This document shows positions 23,305 to 33,210 of a stretch of DNA of 64,000 bases, piece after piece. Source of the stretch: JABDFW01 sp035550215 (GTDB lineage Bacteria > Bacteroidota > Bacteroidia > Chitinophagales > Chitinophagaceae); the NCBI GenBank assembly GCA_035550215.1, contig DASZPM010000027.1:1-64000 (forward strand). The letters are read 5' to 3'. The notes under the pieces are model-generated. The model did not search any database. It was not told the DNA's origin and worked only from the letters and a program-made list of their open reading frames with translations. Within the stretch, counting starts at the first letter, position 1. Each line of letters begins with the position of its first letter. The translations under genes were made by a program, and so were the position numbers.

Positions 23305-25794
23305 ATGAGAATTATTGTTGTCGGCAACGGCATGGTTGGTTACAAGTTTTGCGAAAAGCTGGTAAGCAAAGCGCCCGGAGGCCAGCTTGACATAACGGTA
23401 TTTGGAGAAGAACAGCGCCCGGCTTACGACAGGGTGCACCTGAGTGAATATTTCTCCGGCAAATCCGCAGAAAACCTTACACTTGCTCCCGCAAATTGGT
23501 ATGCAGGTAATAATATTACCCTCCACCTTGGAGACCCCATTATTTCCATTAACCGCCAAAGCAAAACAGTAACATCATTTAAAGGCCTTCAATTGCCTTA
23601 TGATTACCTGGTACTCGCCACCGGATCGGCAGCATTTGTGCCGCCCATACCCGGTACTGATAAAAATGGCGTATTTATTTACCGCACCATTGAAGACCTG
23701 GAGCTAATGACTGCCTGGGCAAAAACCGCAAAAAAAGGTGCTGTGATAGGTGGAGGCCTCCTCGGGCTTGAGGCAGCGAAGGCGATGCTTGATTTGGGGG
23801 TTACTGATACAAAGATTATCGAATTTGCATCCCGCCTTATGCCCCGGCAGGTTGACGATGCCGGGTCAAAAATGTTGGAGAATAAACTGCTGGAGTTGGG
23901 CCTCTCCATATATACAAGTACTAACACCACCGCTATATTGGGCGAAAATAGTCTAACCGCGATGCAGTTTGCTGACAACACCACCATTGATGTTGATATG
24001 CTGGTAATATCTGCGGGCATAAAACCGAGGGATGAGCTGGCTAACAGCTGTGGTTTGGCAACAGGTTCCCGTGGCGGCATTGTTGTAGATGAATGTTTGA
24101 GAACCTCTGACGATTGCATATTTGCCATTGGAGAATGCGCCTTATACAACGGCATGATTTACGGACTTGTGGCACCGGGTTATGAAATGGCGGAAGTGGT
24201 GGCTGCAAACCTTACCGGTAGTGTCAAAACATTTACCGGTTACGACATGAGCACCAAGCTGAAGCTTATAGGGGTTGACGTAGCCAGTTTTGGCGACCCT
24301 TTTGCCACTGACTGCCGGACCATAGCATTTGAGGATACAGTAAAAGGTATTTATAAGCGTATAAATGTAACTGCCGACGGTAAACACCTGCTGGGAGGCA
24401 TTTTGGTAGGCGATGCAGGCGCGTATAATATACTGCTGCAAACGGTAAAAAACAAGGTAGCGTTGCCCCCAAATCCGGAAGATTTGATATTGGGCGGCCG
24501 TGCCGGCCAGGCAGATGCGGGCGCAGGCATATTAAGCCTGCCTGACGAGGCTTTGATTTGCAGTTGTGAAAGCATAAGTAAAGGGCAGATAATTAATGTT
24601 GTTGGCCATGGTTGTGAAACAGTAGATGCAATAAAAAAATGCACTAAGGCCGGCACAGGGTGCGGCGGTTGCGTGCCCATGGTAAAAGATATAATGGTAG
24701 CCACCCTTAAACAACAGGGCAAATATGTACGCAACGTTCTTTGTGAGCATTTTGGTTATTCACGGCAGGAGTTGTACGATTTGGTGAAGTTTAAGCAGCT
24801 AAAGACGTTTGATGAGGCGATTGATACACTTGGCAAAGGCGACGGCTGTGAAATTTGCAAACCTGTTATAAGTTCAATACTGGCAAGCCTGTGGAACGAA
24901 ATGATTTTAAAGAAGGGGAATGATACTGCACAGGACAGTAACGACCGGTTTCTGGCAAACATTCAAAAAGGAGGCACTTATTCTGTAGTTCCACGCATAC
25001 CTGGCGGTGAGATAACCCCTGATAAACTTATTGTTATAGGGCAAATAGCAAAAAAATATAACCTCTACACAAAAATAACAGGCGGCCAGCGTATTGATAT
25101 GTTTGGCGCACACGTTGGCGATTTGCCCGAAATTTGGGAAGAACTTATTGCCGCCGGCTTTGAAAGCGGGCATGCTTATGGCAAAGCGCTGCGTACGGTA
25201 AAAAGCTGCGTGGGCAGTACCTGGTGCCGTTTTGGCCTGCATGATAGTGTAAGTTTTGCCATTAGGGTTGAAGAGCGGTACCGCGGGTTGCGTGCGCCTC
25301 ATAAAATCAAATCTGCCGTTTCGGGTTGCATACGAGAATGCGCCGAGGCTCAGTCAAAAGACTTTGGCATAATTGCAACTGAAAAAGGATGGAATCTCTT
25401 TGTGTGCGGTAATGGCGGCAGCAAACCCCAGCATGCCTTGCTGCTGGCTACAGACCTGGACGACAAGACGTGCATAAAATATATTGACCGCTTCCTGATG
25501 TTTTATATAAAAACCGCGGATCCTTTAACCCGAACAGCCACCTGGCTGAATAAAATGGAAGGCGGTATTGACTATCTGCGTAATGTGGTAGTAAACGACA
25601 GCCTGGGCATCGCAGCTGAGTTAGAGGCGGAAATGCAGGGTTTGGTAGATGCTTATAAATGCGAATGGAAAGAAGTAGTTGAAAACCCGGAATTGCGTAA
25701 ACAGTTCTCTCACTTTATTAATGCACCGGGGGAAAAAGACCCCACCGTGAAATTTGAAGCATTGCGCGGACAAAAACGTGCCGCTGGGTGGTAA
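23305..25794 (+). CDS. nirB: NADH-dependent nitrite reductase large subunit
   Basis: This 829-aa NirB reduces nitrite to ammonium in the cytoplasm. It has an N-terminal FAD/NADH module (IVVGNGMVGYKF; second Rossmann AVIGGGLLGLEAAKAM), a BFD-like [2Fe-2S] domain near residue 415 (CSCESISK, CKAGTGCGGC-type cluster), a ferredoxin-like half domain, and the siroheme/[4Fe-4S] core. The ligands in CVGSTWC (C-x5-C) and CIREC (C-x3-C) are intact, followed by FVCGNGGSKPQHA. Length is normal for NirB. It heads the rightward nir-nas cluster, with nirD 60 bp downstream and FNR-type boxes upstream. Confidence 0.96.
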   Translation: MRIIVVGNGMVGYKFCEKLVSKAPGGQLDITVFGEEQRPAYDRVHLSEYFSGKSAENLTLAPANWYAGNNITLHLGDPIISINRQSKTVTSFKGLQLPYDYLVLATGSAAFVPPIPGTDKNGVFIYRTIEDLELMTAWAKTAKKGAVIGGGLLGLEAAKAMLDLGVTDTKIIEFASRLMPRQVDDAGSKMLENKLLELGLSIYTSTNTTAILGENSLTAMQFADNTTIDVDMLVISAGIKPRDELANSCGLATGSRGGIVVDECLRTSDDCIFAIGECALYNGMIYGLVAPGYEMAEVVAANLTGSVKTFTGYDMSTKLKLIGVDVASFGDPFATDCRTIAFEDTVKGIYKRINVTADGKHLLGGILVGDAGAYNILLQTVKNKVALPPNPEDLILGGRAGQADAGAGILSLPDEALICSCESISKGQIINVVGHGCETVDAIKKCTKAGTGCGGCVPMVKDIMVATLKQQGKYVRNVLCEHFGYSRQELYDLVKFKQLKTFDEAIDTLGKGDGCEICKPVISSILASLWNEMILKKGNDTAQDSNDRFLANIQKGGTYSVVPRIPGGEITPDKLIVIGQIAKKYNLYTKITGGQRIDMFGAHVGDLPEIWEELIAAGFESGHAYGKALRTVKSCVGSTWCRFGLHDSVSFAIRVEERYRGLRAPHKIKSAVSGCIRECAEAQSKDFGIIATEKGWNLFVCGNGGSKPQHALLLATDLDDKTCIKYIDRFLMFYIKTADPLTRTATWLNKMEGGIDYLRNVVVNDSLGIAAELEAEMQGLVDAYKCEWKEVVENPELRKQFSHFINAPGEKDPTVKFEALRGQKRAAGW

Positions 25795-25854
25795 TAGGCA
25801 ATTTTACCGCTTTCCCTTTTCTGCAACAAATACTTATTACTAAAACCAACAATT

Positions 25855-26238
25855 ATGCAATACGCAGTTAATGAGCAAAAAAGATGGGTTGCCGCATGCA
25901 GGGTGGAGGATGTACCAGGCAATGGAGGTGTATGTGTAAAATTTGAGGATGAACAGGTAGCCCTTTTTCATTTTGCACGCCGCAATGAGTGGTATGCCAC
26001 CCAAAATCAATGTCCGCACCGTATGCAAATGGCATTAAGCCGCGGTATGATAGGCTGCCAGGATGGCGAGCCGAAGGTAGCCTGTCCTTTTCATAAAAGA
26101 ACATTCTCGCTGGTGGACGGGCGTTGCATGAACAGTGAGGATTGCGGCAGTATAAAAACTTACGACGTTAAAGTGCAGCACGGCATTGTATATATAGGTG
26201 TTCGGGCAGAAACAGGCGAAATGATGAAAGCAATGTAA
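25855..26238 (+). CDS. nirD: nitrite reductase small subunit (Rieske-type)
   Basis: This 127-aa protein has a Rieske fold with the full [2Fe-2S] ligand set visible, CPHRMQMALSRG and CPFHKRTFSL. Many NirD proteins have lost these residues, so this one probably binds a real cluster. It partners with NirB. The terminator hairpin at 26253-26283 directly follows. Confidence 0.9.
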   Translation: MQYAVNEQKRWVAACRVEDVPGNGGVCVKFEDEQVALFHFARRNEWYATQNQCPHRMQMALSRGMIGCQDGEPKVACPFHKRTFSLVDGRCMNSEDCGSIKTYDVKVQHGIVYIGVRAETGEMMKAM

Positions 26239-26252
26239 TACGCAAAATAGTT

Positions 26253-26283
26253 AAGCCCGGCAGGTTGCAGCCTGGCCGGGCTT
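26253..26283. terminator. intrinsic terminator after nirD
   Basis: Arms AAGCCCGGC and GCCGGGCTT, with additional AGG/CCT pairing inside, are followed by TTAGGTTT. It separates nirBD from the porin gene and may attenuate read-through. Confidence 0.7.
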
Positions 26284-26330
26284 TAGGTTTCAAAAAGTAT
26301 TAGCGAACAATTAAAACCAACCAAAGTTAA

Positions 26331-27692
26331 ATGAAAAATGCAATTACAAAAATTTGCCTGGTCACGGCATTTGTTTTCGTGCATGCTTTTGGGTACGCGC
26401 AGCTTACAGTTACGGCCCAGTTGCGCACCCGTACTGAGCTAAGGGATGGGCAAGGCGCCCCTTTGCCCAGCGGATCTAACCCGGCTTTCTTTACCTCTCA
26501 GCGCACACGGTTAAGCCTGCTGTACAGTATGTACCGCCTTAAATTTGGCCTTGCGGCGCAGGATGTACGTGTTTGGGGGCAGGATGTGTCAACCATTAAC
26601 CGTACAACAACGCAGGACCTCAACGGTCTTATGTTGCATGAGGCCTGGGTGGAATTGCTGCTGAGTGATACAACCGTTAAAAACAAGGCCTTCAGCCTTA
26701 AAATAGGAAGGCAGGAACTTGTGTATGACGACCAGCGGCTTATTGGCAATCTCGACTGGCTGCAACAGGCGCGCCGTCACGATGCCATTTTATTTAAATA
26801 CGAAACGCCGTTATGGGTTTTGCACCTGGCTGCAGCCTTTAACCAAAATAAAGAAAATGCGAGCGGCACCATTTACAGCACTGTGCCACCGGGCAACTAT
26901 AGCGCAAGCACCAATGGTGGCGCCATGTATAAAAGTATGCAGTTTTTTTATGCAGGCCGAAAACTTAAGAACGGTACCGTGTCGTTCCTTTTTTTCACTG
27001 ACCAGTTTAGCCAATACCGCGCTGACAGCACTAATACCAAAACCTACAAAAGCGGTACCTGGGCGAGGGCTGCTACAGGTTTTTATATAAATAACACCTT
27101 TGGCAAAGCCACTGTTACAGGGGCAGCATATTACCAGTTTGGTAAAACTGCCACAGGGCAGAATGTAGCAGCAGCCCTGCTGAGTGGCAGCCTTCAATAC
27201 GGTGTTAGCAAAAAGTTTAGTGTTGGCCCGGGCATTGACTACACAACCGGCGGCGCCAGTGGCACAACCAGCAACACGTTTGACCCGCTGTATGGCACAC
27301 CTCACAAATTTTGGGGCCTTATGGATTATTATTATGCAGCCGGCGCATTTGGCAAAAGCGGTCTTACGGACTATTATATAAAAGCCAGATACAAAGCATC
27401 AGACAGGTTTTGGCTTACCACAGAACTGCACCAGTTTAGCAGTGCAGAGAGGGTAGTAAACACTACCGATCCTCCGGGCACTAACAAAAGCTTCGGGCAG
27501 GAAGTGGATATTGTTGCATCATACAGCCTTACCAGGCAAATTATGTTTGAAGGCGGTTACAGCCATTATTTCAGCACTGCATTGCTTACATCGCCTACCG
27601 TAAAGAATGTTACCCATGCAAAAAGCGGTGCAAACTGGGCATATATAAGCCTCAACATTAAACCAGAGCTTTTGACTGGTTCAAAAAAGTAA
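26331..27692 (+). CDS. alginate-export-type outer-membrane porin
   Basis: A 453-aa protein with a signal peptide (cleavage after FGYAQ, near residue 23) and repeated amphipathic strands that fit a beta-barrel. The start of the mature part (TVTAQLRTRTELRDG) and KIGRQELVYDDQRLIGNLDW are typical of the Alginate_exp family. In this position, between nirD and narK, it most likely lets nitrate or nitrite across the outer membrane. That substrate is inference from context. The family itself is assigned with good confidence. Confidence 0.8.
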   Translation: MKNAITKICLVTAFVFVHAFGYAQLTVTAQLRTRTELRDGQGAPLPSGSNPAFFTSQRTRLSLLYSMYRLKFGLAAQDVRVWGQDVSTINRTTTQDLNGLMLHEAWVELLLSDTTVKNKAFSLKIGRQELVYDDQRLIGNLDWLQQARRHDAILFKYETPLWVLHLAAAFNQNKENASGTIYSTVPPGNYSASTNGGAMYKSMQFFYAGRKLKNGTVSFLFFTDQFSQYRADSTNTKTYKSGTWARAATGFYINNTFGKATVTGAAYYQFGKTATGQNVAAALLSGSLQYGVSKKFSVGPGIDYTTGGASGTTSNTFDPLYGTPHKFWGLMDYYYAAGAFGKSGLTDYYIKARYKASDRFWLTTELHQFSSAERVVNTTDPPGTNKSFGQEVDIVASYSLTRQIMFEGGYSHYFSTALLTSPTVKNVTHAKSGANWAYISLNIKPELLTGSKK

Positions 27693-27749
27693 ACCAAAAC
27701 ATTAATCACCGCAGGGTATAGCAATAACCGGCGGCATAAAAAATTATAT

Positions 27750-29048
27750 ATGTCTGCACAACCTCTTAGCAAATTAAAGGTATTTAGCCTGCAGGGCGTT
27801 CAAATGAAAACGTTCCATATTACATGGCTTATGTTCTTCGTGTGTTTCTTTGGCTGGTTTGGTCTGGCGCCATTGATGCCCACCATACGCGAAGACCTTC
27901 ATTTAACCAAACCCCAGGTAGGTAACCTGATTATTATTTCAGTGTCGTCAACCATAATAGCCCGGTTGCTCATAGGCAAGTTGTGCGACTTATGGGGGCC
28001 ACGCAAAACAGCCGTACGCTTACTTATTGCAGGTTCACTTCCCGTGTTCCTCGTAGGCCTTTCAAAAGACTATACTACATTTCTGCTTTTCCGCGCTGCC
28101 ATCGGCATTATTGGCGCATCATTTGTTATCACGCAGTTCCATTGCTCCGTAATGTTTGCTTCTAACATTAAAGGTACGGCAAATGCAGCTGCCGGTGGCT
28201 GGGGCAACCTGGGCGGTGGTGTTACTAATATGGTTATGCCCATAATATTTGCGGCCATTGTCGGCATGGGCTATACTAAAGCCGAGGCATGGCGCTATGC
28301 TATGATTGTGCCGGGCGTACTTATGCTTATTGTTGCCTGGTTGTATTACAAATACACCAGGGATACCCCGGCCGGCAATTATGACGAAATTATTCACACC
28401 CAAAAACCTGTGGCCAAAACCGACTGGAAGGTGCTTGCTGACTGGCGCATATATGCACTTGTTTTTGCTTATGCCATGTGCTTTGGCGTGGAAATAACAT
28501 TTGACAATGTAGCATCGCTGCATTTTGTTGACACGTTCAAACTTTCACAATCATCAGCGGGTTTCTGGGCAGGTATTTTTGGTATGATGAATCTTTTTGC
28601 AAGGGCGCTGGGGGGCATTGTAAGCGACAGGGTAGGCAAAAAATCAGGCATGCGTGGCAAAGGTATTTTATTGGCCGCTATGCTGCTGCTGGAAGGGGTG
28701 GGCCTTATACTGTTTGCGCAGGCAGGTTCGCTGGCATTAGCCATTGTATCGATGCTAAGTTTTGCTTTATTTCTAAAAATGGCCAATGGCGCTACTTATG
28801 GTATCGTGCCATTTTTAAACGAAAAAAATGTGGGTTTGATAAGCGGTATTGTTGGCGCAGGCGGCAACCTCGGCGGTATGATGTTTGGTTTTTTGTTTAA
28901 GTCGCAAAGCATTACGTATATACAGGCATTTACATACATAGGTTTTATAGTAATTGCGGTTGCAGCCATAGTATTTATCACGCGTTTTCAAAAAAATGTT
29001 GCAGCGAGTGAAGCGGTAGTTGAGGTTCCTGAATATGCTGCGGCATAG
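27750..29048 (+). CDS. narK: nitrate/nitrite transporter, MFS NarK family
   Basis: A 432-aa inner-membrane protein with 12 predicted helices. The two nitrate-signature loops are clear: GGWGNLGGGVTNMVMP near residue 150 and GAGGNLGGMMFGF near residue 370. It imports nitrate (or exchanges it for nitrite) for the fused nitrate reductase encoded next. A strong terminator hairpin follows at 29055-29097. Confidence 0.93.
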   Translation: MSAQPLSKLKVFSLQGVQMKTFHITWLMFFVCFFGWFGLAPLMPTIREDLHLTKPQVGNLIIISVSSTIIARLLIGKLCDLWGPRKTAVRLLIAGSLPVFLVGLSKDYTTFLLFRAAIGIIGASFVITQFHCSVMFASNIKGTANAAAGGWGNLGGGVTNMVMPIIFAAIVGMGYTKAEAWRYAMIVPGVLMLIVAWLYYKYTRDTPAGNYDEIIHTQKPVAKTDWKVLADWRIYALVFAYAMCFGVEITFDNVASLHFVDTFKLSQSSAGFWAGIFGMMNLFARALGGIVSDRVGKKSGMRGKGILLAAMLLLEGVGLILFAQAGSLALAIVSMLSFALFLKMANGATYGIVPFLNEKNVGLISGIVGAGGNLGGMMFGFLFKSQSITYIQAFTYIGFIVIAVAAIVFITRFQKNVAASEAVVEVPEYAAA

Positions 29049-29054
29049 TTACAC

Positions 29055-29097
29055 AGCCGGTAAGCCTGTAGCGAACAGTTACAGGCTTACGGCTTTT
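29055..29097. terminator. intrinsic terminator after narK
   Basis: A long stem, AGCC-x-GTAAGCCTGTA paired with TACAGGCTTAC-GGCT, is followed by TTTT. It lies between narK and the nitrate reductase gene, 53 bp before the latter's ATG. Confidence 0.75.
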
Positions 29098-29149
29098 AAC
29101 GATACTATGACGGACTAATAATAAGGGTACTTGAAAGAAGAATATTTAC

Positions 29150-32100
29150 ATGGAATCATTTAAAACAACTTGTTGCTATTGCGGCGTTGGGTGCGGCCTG
29201 GTGGTTTATAAAAATAAGCAGGGCAAGCTGCATGTTGAAGGGGATAAAACACACCCTGTTAACAAAGGCATGCTTTGCAGCAAAGGCATGAACCTGCATT
29301 ATACCGCCATGGAAAAAAGCGACAGGTTGTTATATCCCGAAATGCGTCTTAATAAAAGCATGCCCATGCAAAGAATCACCTGGGACAAAGCGCTTGACAG
29401 GATTGCCGCTGTTTTTACTGCGCTTATTGAAAAATACGGCCCTGAATCTGTGGCCTTTTATGCGTCGGGGCAATGCCTTACCGAAGAGTATTATGTTATT
29501 AACAAACTGGTGAAGGGGTTTATAGGCAGCAATAACATTGATACCAACTCGCGTTTGTGCATGAGCAGTGCGGTTGCCGCTTATAAAATGAGCCTGGGTG
29601 AAGACAGTGTACCTGGTTGCTATGATGATATTGAACTGGCAGACTGCATATTTGTCGCTGGTGGTAACCCGGCGTGGTGCCATCCTATTTTATGGCGCCG
29701 TGTGGAAGCTGCCAAAGCAAATAATCCGAATTTAAAAATAATTGTAAGCGACCCGAGGCGCACTCAAACCTGCGCCCTTGCAGATACGCATCTTCAGGTA
29801 AAGCCAGGCACCGACATTGTGCTGCACAATGCCATAGGCAGGGCACTGATTGAAAACGGTGATATTGACCATCATTTTATACAGCACAATGCAGAAGGTT
29901 TTGAAGCTTACACAAAAACCGTATTTACCCGCACTGTTGCTGAAGCAGCAGCCATATGCGACATAAAAAAGCAGGATATTTATACCGCTGCCCGTTACAT
30001 AGGCAATGCCAGTGGTTTTATAACCATGTGGACGATGGGGCTCAACCAAAGTGTAGTTGGTGTAGATAAAAACCTTAGCCTGATAAACCTAAACCTTATT
30101 ACCGGGCAAATAGGTAAACCTGGTAGTGGCCCGTTTTCGTTAACGGGTCAGCCAAATGCGATGGGTGGCCGGGAAGTTGGCGGGCTTGCCAACCTGCTGC
30201 CTGCGCACCTTAATCTTGCATCAGGCAGCGACAGAAGGTTTGTTCAGCATTTCTGGAACAGCAAACCCATTTCCGCCAGGCCGGGTTATACGGCCACGGA
30301 AATGATTGATGCCCTGGAAGACGGCCGGTTAAAAGCTGTCTGGATTATTGGCACCAACCCGCTTGTAAGTTTGCCAAATGTACGGAAAGCAGAGGCCGCT
30401 CTAAAAAAGGCCCGGTTTGTTGTAGTGCAGGATATGAGCGCCAAGCCTGAAACGCTTGCTTATGCCGATGTTATTTTGCCAGCGGCAACATGGGGTGAGA
30501 AGGAAGGCACCATGACAAACTCCGAAAGGCGTATTACCTACCTGGGTAAAATATTTGACGCACCTGGGGAGGCAATGCCTGATGCTGAAATAATTTGCCG
30601 CTTCGCCCGCAAAATGGGTTATCATGGTTTTAATTATAACAGCCCGTCGGAGATATATGATGAACATTGCAGGCTTACAAAAGGCAGCAGCATTGACATC
30701 AGCGGTTTGACATACGATATATTACAACAGAAACGCAGCGTTCAGTGGCCGTATACAACACTTGAAACAGGTTATGGTACGCCAAGATTATTTGCTGATA
30801 AAAAATTTTATACCCCATCTCAAAAAGCCATAATACATGCGGTTGATTCATTCAACCAGAGTGAGCCACTTACGGAGAACCACCCGCTTGTATTGACCAC
30901 AGGCCGCATACGCGACCAGTGGCATACTATGAGCCGCAGCGGCAAGGTTAATAAGCTTAAAACACATATTGCGGAATCTTTTATGGAAATAAACCCTGTC
31001 GATGCCAAAGAGCGTACCATTAACGACGGGGATATAACTGAGGTATTTAACAACAGGGGAAGCGTGCGTGTAAAAGCGAAGGTTACCACCGGCATAAAGA
31101 AAGGCGTAGTGTTTTTGCCGATGCATTGGGGCAAAATACTGGGCAATGATAATACCCGTTGCAACAACATTACCAGTAATATTGTTGATGCTGTTTCAAA
31201 AGAACCTGATTTTAAGTTTTCCGCTGTGCAGGTACAACGGTACCAAAAAGCGCAGCAAAAAATACTTATCATCGGTGCGGGCTCGGGCGCCTACGGTTTT
31301 GTGAAAAACTATCGTTCTTTGAACACTACAGATGCTATTGAAGTGTTCAGCAACGAAAACTTCCCTTTTTACAGCAGAGTGATGCTGCCCGATTATATAA
31401 GCGGTGTACAGCAATGGGCGCAACTTATAAAGCTGAGTGAGCGTGAGGAGCAAGCCCTAAACATCATAGTACATAAAGGAATAAGCATAACACAAATAAG
31501 CCGGGCCGATAAAACAGTTACAGACAGTAACGGCACGCAGCATAGTTATGATGTGCTTATTATGGCCACAGGCAGCCGCGCTGCCGTGCTTAAGGATGCC
31601 CCCTCCCTTAAAGGCCTTTTTACGATGCGCAACAGGCTTGACGCAGACAGTTTTAAAAAGTATATACGGCCAGAAAAGGGTAAAGTGGTTGTAGTGGGAG
31701 GAGGTTTGCTTGGCATAGAAATGGCAGCATCTTTAAAAGAAATAGAGGCCGACGTAGCCCTTGTGCACCGTAGTTCACGCCTGATGGATAAGCAGCTTGA
31801 TACCCTTGGAAGCCAGTTGTTGCATGAAGAGCTTGCCGACAAAGGGGTTGAACTGTATTTTAACGATGAGATTGAAAGATTTTTCGGCAACAGGCAACTT
31901 ACCGGCATACGTTTTAAAAGCGGGCGCGAAATAACGTGCCAGGCTGTGGTGATGGCCGTGGGCACCATACCGAATATTGAGCTTGCGAAAGAATGCAGCC
32001 TGGAGTATAAGCGCGGTGTAGTTGTAAATGAGTACATGCGTACCAGTGATGAAAATATTTATGCCATTGGGGAAATTGCTGAATTTAAAGGAACCCTTTA

Positions 32101-32683
32101 TGGAATTACTGCCGCGGCTGAAGAGCAGGCCGGGGTAGTAGCGCGATATTTAAGTGGCGACATTGCCGGCTACTACAACGGCTCGCTTTCGATGAATATT
32201 CTAAAAATGCATGGCGCCGAGTTATGCTCAATGGGTATTACTGAAATACCCGCCAACAATAACGAGTACGAGGAAGTGGTGTTTATTGACAAAGCGAAGC
32301 GTTATTATAAAAAATGTATTGTGCATAACGACAAACTGGTAGGTGCTATACTGATAGGGGATAAATCGGAGTTTTTGGAATTTAAGGATTTAATACAAAA
32401 CCAAACAGAGCTCTCTGAAAAAAGACTGCAACTGTTAAGGGCCAATAAAAAAACAGAGCCGCTAATCGGCAAACTTGTATGCAGTTGCGGCAACGTAGGG
32501 GAGGGTAATATTATTAACAAGATTGAAGATGGCCATACCGAAATAAAAGCTCTGTGCCAGGCGGCAGGTGCAGGCATGGGCTGTGGCAGTTGCAGGACAG
32601 AAGTACAAGCCATATTGGATAAACATAAGAACGAAGAAAAAGTAAAACAGGAGAAAAACCGGTTGCTTAAGGTAGTAGCTTAA
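29150..32683 (+). CDS. nasA: assimilatory nitrate reductase fused to NADH/FAD and [2Fe-2S] module
   Basis: A 1177-aa fusion. Residues 1-60 hold the [4Fe-4S] motif (CCYCGVGCGLV... LCSKG). Residues ~60-560 are the molybdopterin catalytic domain (SRLCMSSAV, GTNPLVSLPNVRK), and ~570-690 the dinucleotide-binding domain (LTTGRIRDQWHTMSRSGK). Residues ~700-1000 are a NirB/NasB-like FAD-NADH oxidoreductase (IIGAGSGAYGF; VVVGGGLLGIEMAAS). The C-terminal BFD-like cluster is CSCGNVGEGNI ... GAGMGCGSC. In other bacteria, NasC/NasB-type electron-transfer subunits are separate, so this single chain may take electrons from NADH directly to nitrate. It has no signal peptide and is cytoplasmic. Confidence 0.93.
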   Translation: MESFKTTCCYCGVGCGLVVYKNKQGKLHVEGDKTHPVNKGMLCSKGMNLHYTAMEKSDRLLYPEMRLNKSMPMQRITWDKALDRIAAVFTALIEKYGPESVAFYASGQCLTEEYYVINKLVKGFIGSNNIDTNSRLCMSSAVAAYKMSLGEDSVPGCYDDIELADCIFVAGGNPAWCHPILWRRVEAAKANNPNLKIIVSDPRRTQTCALADTHLQVKPGTDIVLHNAIGRALIENGDIDHHFIQHNAEGFEAYTKTVFTRTVAEAAAICDIKKQDIYTAARYIGNASGFITMWTMGLNQSVVGVDKNLSLINLNLITGQIGKPGSGPFSLTGQPNAMGGREVGGLANLLPAHLNLASGSDRRFVQHFWNSKPISARPGYTATEMIDALEDGRLKAVWIIGTNPLVSLPNVRKAEAALKKARFVVVQDMSAKPETLAYADVILPAATWGEKEGTMTNSERRITYLGKIFDAPGEAMPDAEIICRFARKMGYHGFNYNSPSEIYDEHCRLTKGSSIDISGLTYDILQQKRSVQWPYTTLETGYGTPRLFADKKFYTPSQKAIIHAVDSFNQSEPLTENHPLVLTTGRIRDQWHTMSRSGKVNKLKTHIAESFMEINPVDAKERTINDGDITEVFNNRGSVRVKAKVTTGIKKGVVFLPMHWGKILGNDNTRCNNITSNIVDAVSKEPDFKFSAVQVQRYQKAQQKILIIGAGSGAYGFVKNYRSLNTTDAIEVFSNENFPFYSRVMLPDYISGVQQWAQLIKLSEREEQALNIIVHKGISITQISRADKTVTDSNGTQHSYDVLIMATGSRAAVLKDAPSLKGLFTMRNRLDADSFKKYIRPEKGKVVVVGGGLLGIEMAASLKEIEADVALVHRSSRLMDKQLDTLGSQLLHEELADKGVELYFNDEIERFFGNRQLTGIRFKSGREITCQAVVMAVGTIPNIELAKECSLEYKRGVVVNEYMRTSDENIYAIGEIAEFKGTLYGITAAAEEQAGVVARYLSGDIAGYYNGSLSMNILKMHGAELCSMGITEIPANNNEYEEVVFIDKAKRYYKKCIVHNDKLVGAILIGDKSEFLEFKDLIQNQTELSEKRLQLLRANKKTEPLIGKLVCSCGNVGEGNIINKIEDGHTEIKALCQAAGAGMGCGSCRTEVQAILDKHKNEEKVKQEKNRLLKVVA

Positions 32684-32731
32684 TAAAATAATTAACAACC
32701 GGTTAAAGGCATCTTTGAAATATATAACATC

Positions 32732-33205
32732 ATGATTTGGGACCCAGGACATATAACCTACTTTAAGTTTGAGGCGGATTTTATTGAAGATAATGTACGC
32801 TGCATACCAATGATTGTTCGCTTTAAACTTGATGGCTGTGGCATTAAACTAAAGCTGGCTGAATGGAGCAGGTTTACAGCAGAAGAGAGAAATATACTTG
32901 TAAACAAACCCTGCACGCACCCTGATGATATAACAGCATACGGGGAATATTTACGGATGCTGGTACTGCACACAACTGGCATGCAAGCTGCAGATTTACC
33001 AGTTGAAGAATTACCTGCGTGGGCTGATACAGACATTTTGCCTATCATGCTGTTGCAAAAAGCTAATGCCCTTGGAGAGAGAGTCACAATACAGCAATGG
33101 GCTAACCTGACCAACCTGCAGCGTTTTGCATTGGTAAAGCTAAGCAGGCAAAGCCACGAAAGCAAAAATCTTCCGAAAGCATTAAAAGAATTTGGGTTAC
33201 TGTAA
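32732..33205 (+). CDS. nitrate reductase-associated protein
   Basis: A 157-aa protein of the nitrate-reductase-associated family (PF09655 type). The family pattern is FKFEADFIEDNVRCIPMIVRF and then FKLDGCGIKLKLAEWSRF. Its function is not established; it is found beside assimilatory nitrate reductases. It follows nasA by 48 bp and precedes the rubredoxin-tailed gene by 5 bp, so all three are probably one transcript. Confidence 0.88.
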   Translation: MIWDPGHITYFKFEADFIEDNVRCIPMIVRFKLDGCGIKLKLAEWSRFTAEERNILVNKPCTHPDDITAYGEYLRMLVLHTTGMQAADLPVEELPAWADTDILPIMLLQKANALGERVTIQQWANLTNLQRFALVKLSRQSHESKNLPKALKEFGLL

Positions 33206-33210
33206 TTTCA

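Noticed and set aside
23679..24155. 158-codon antisense frame in nirB
   Set aside because: Shadow of nirB; composition is typical of reverse reading.
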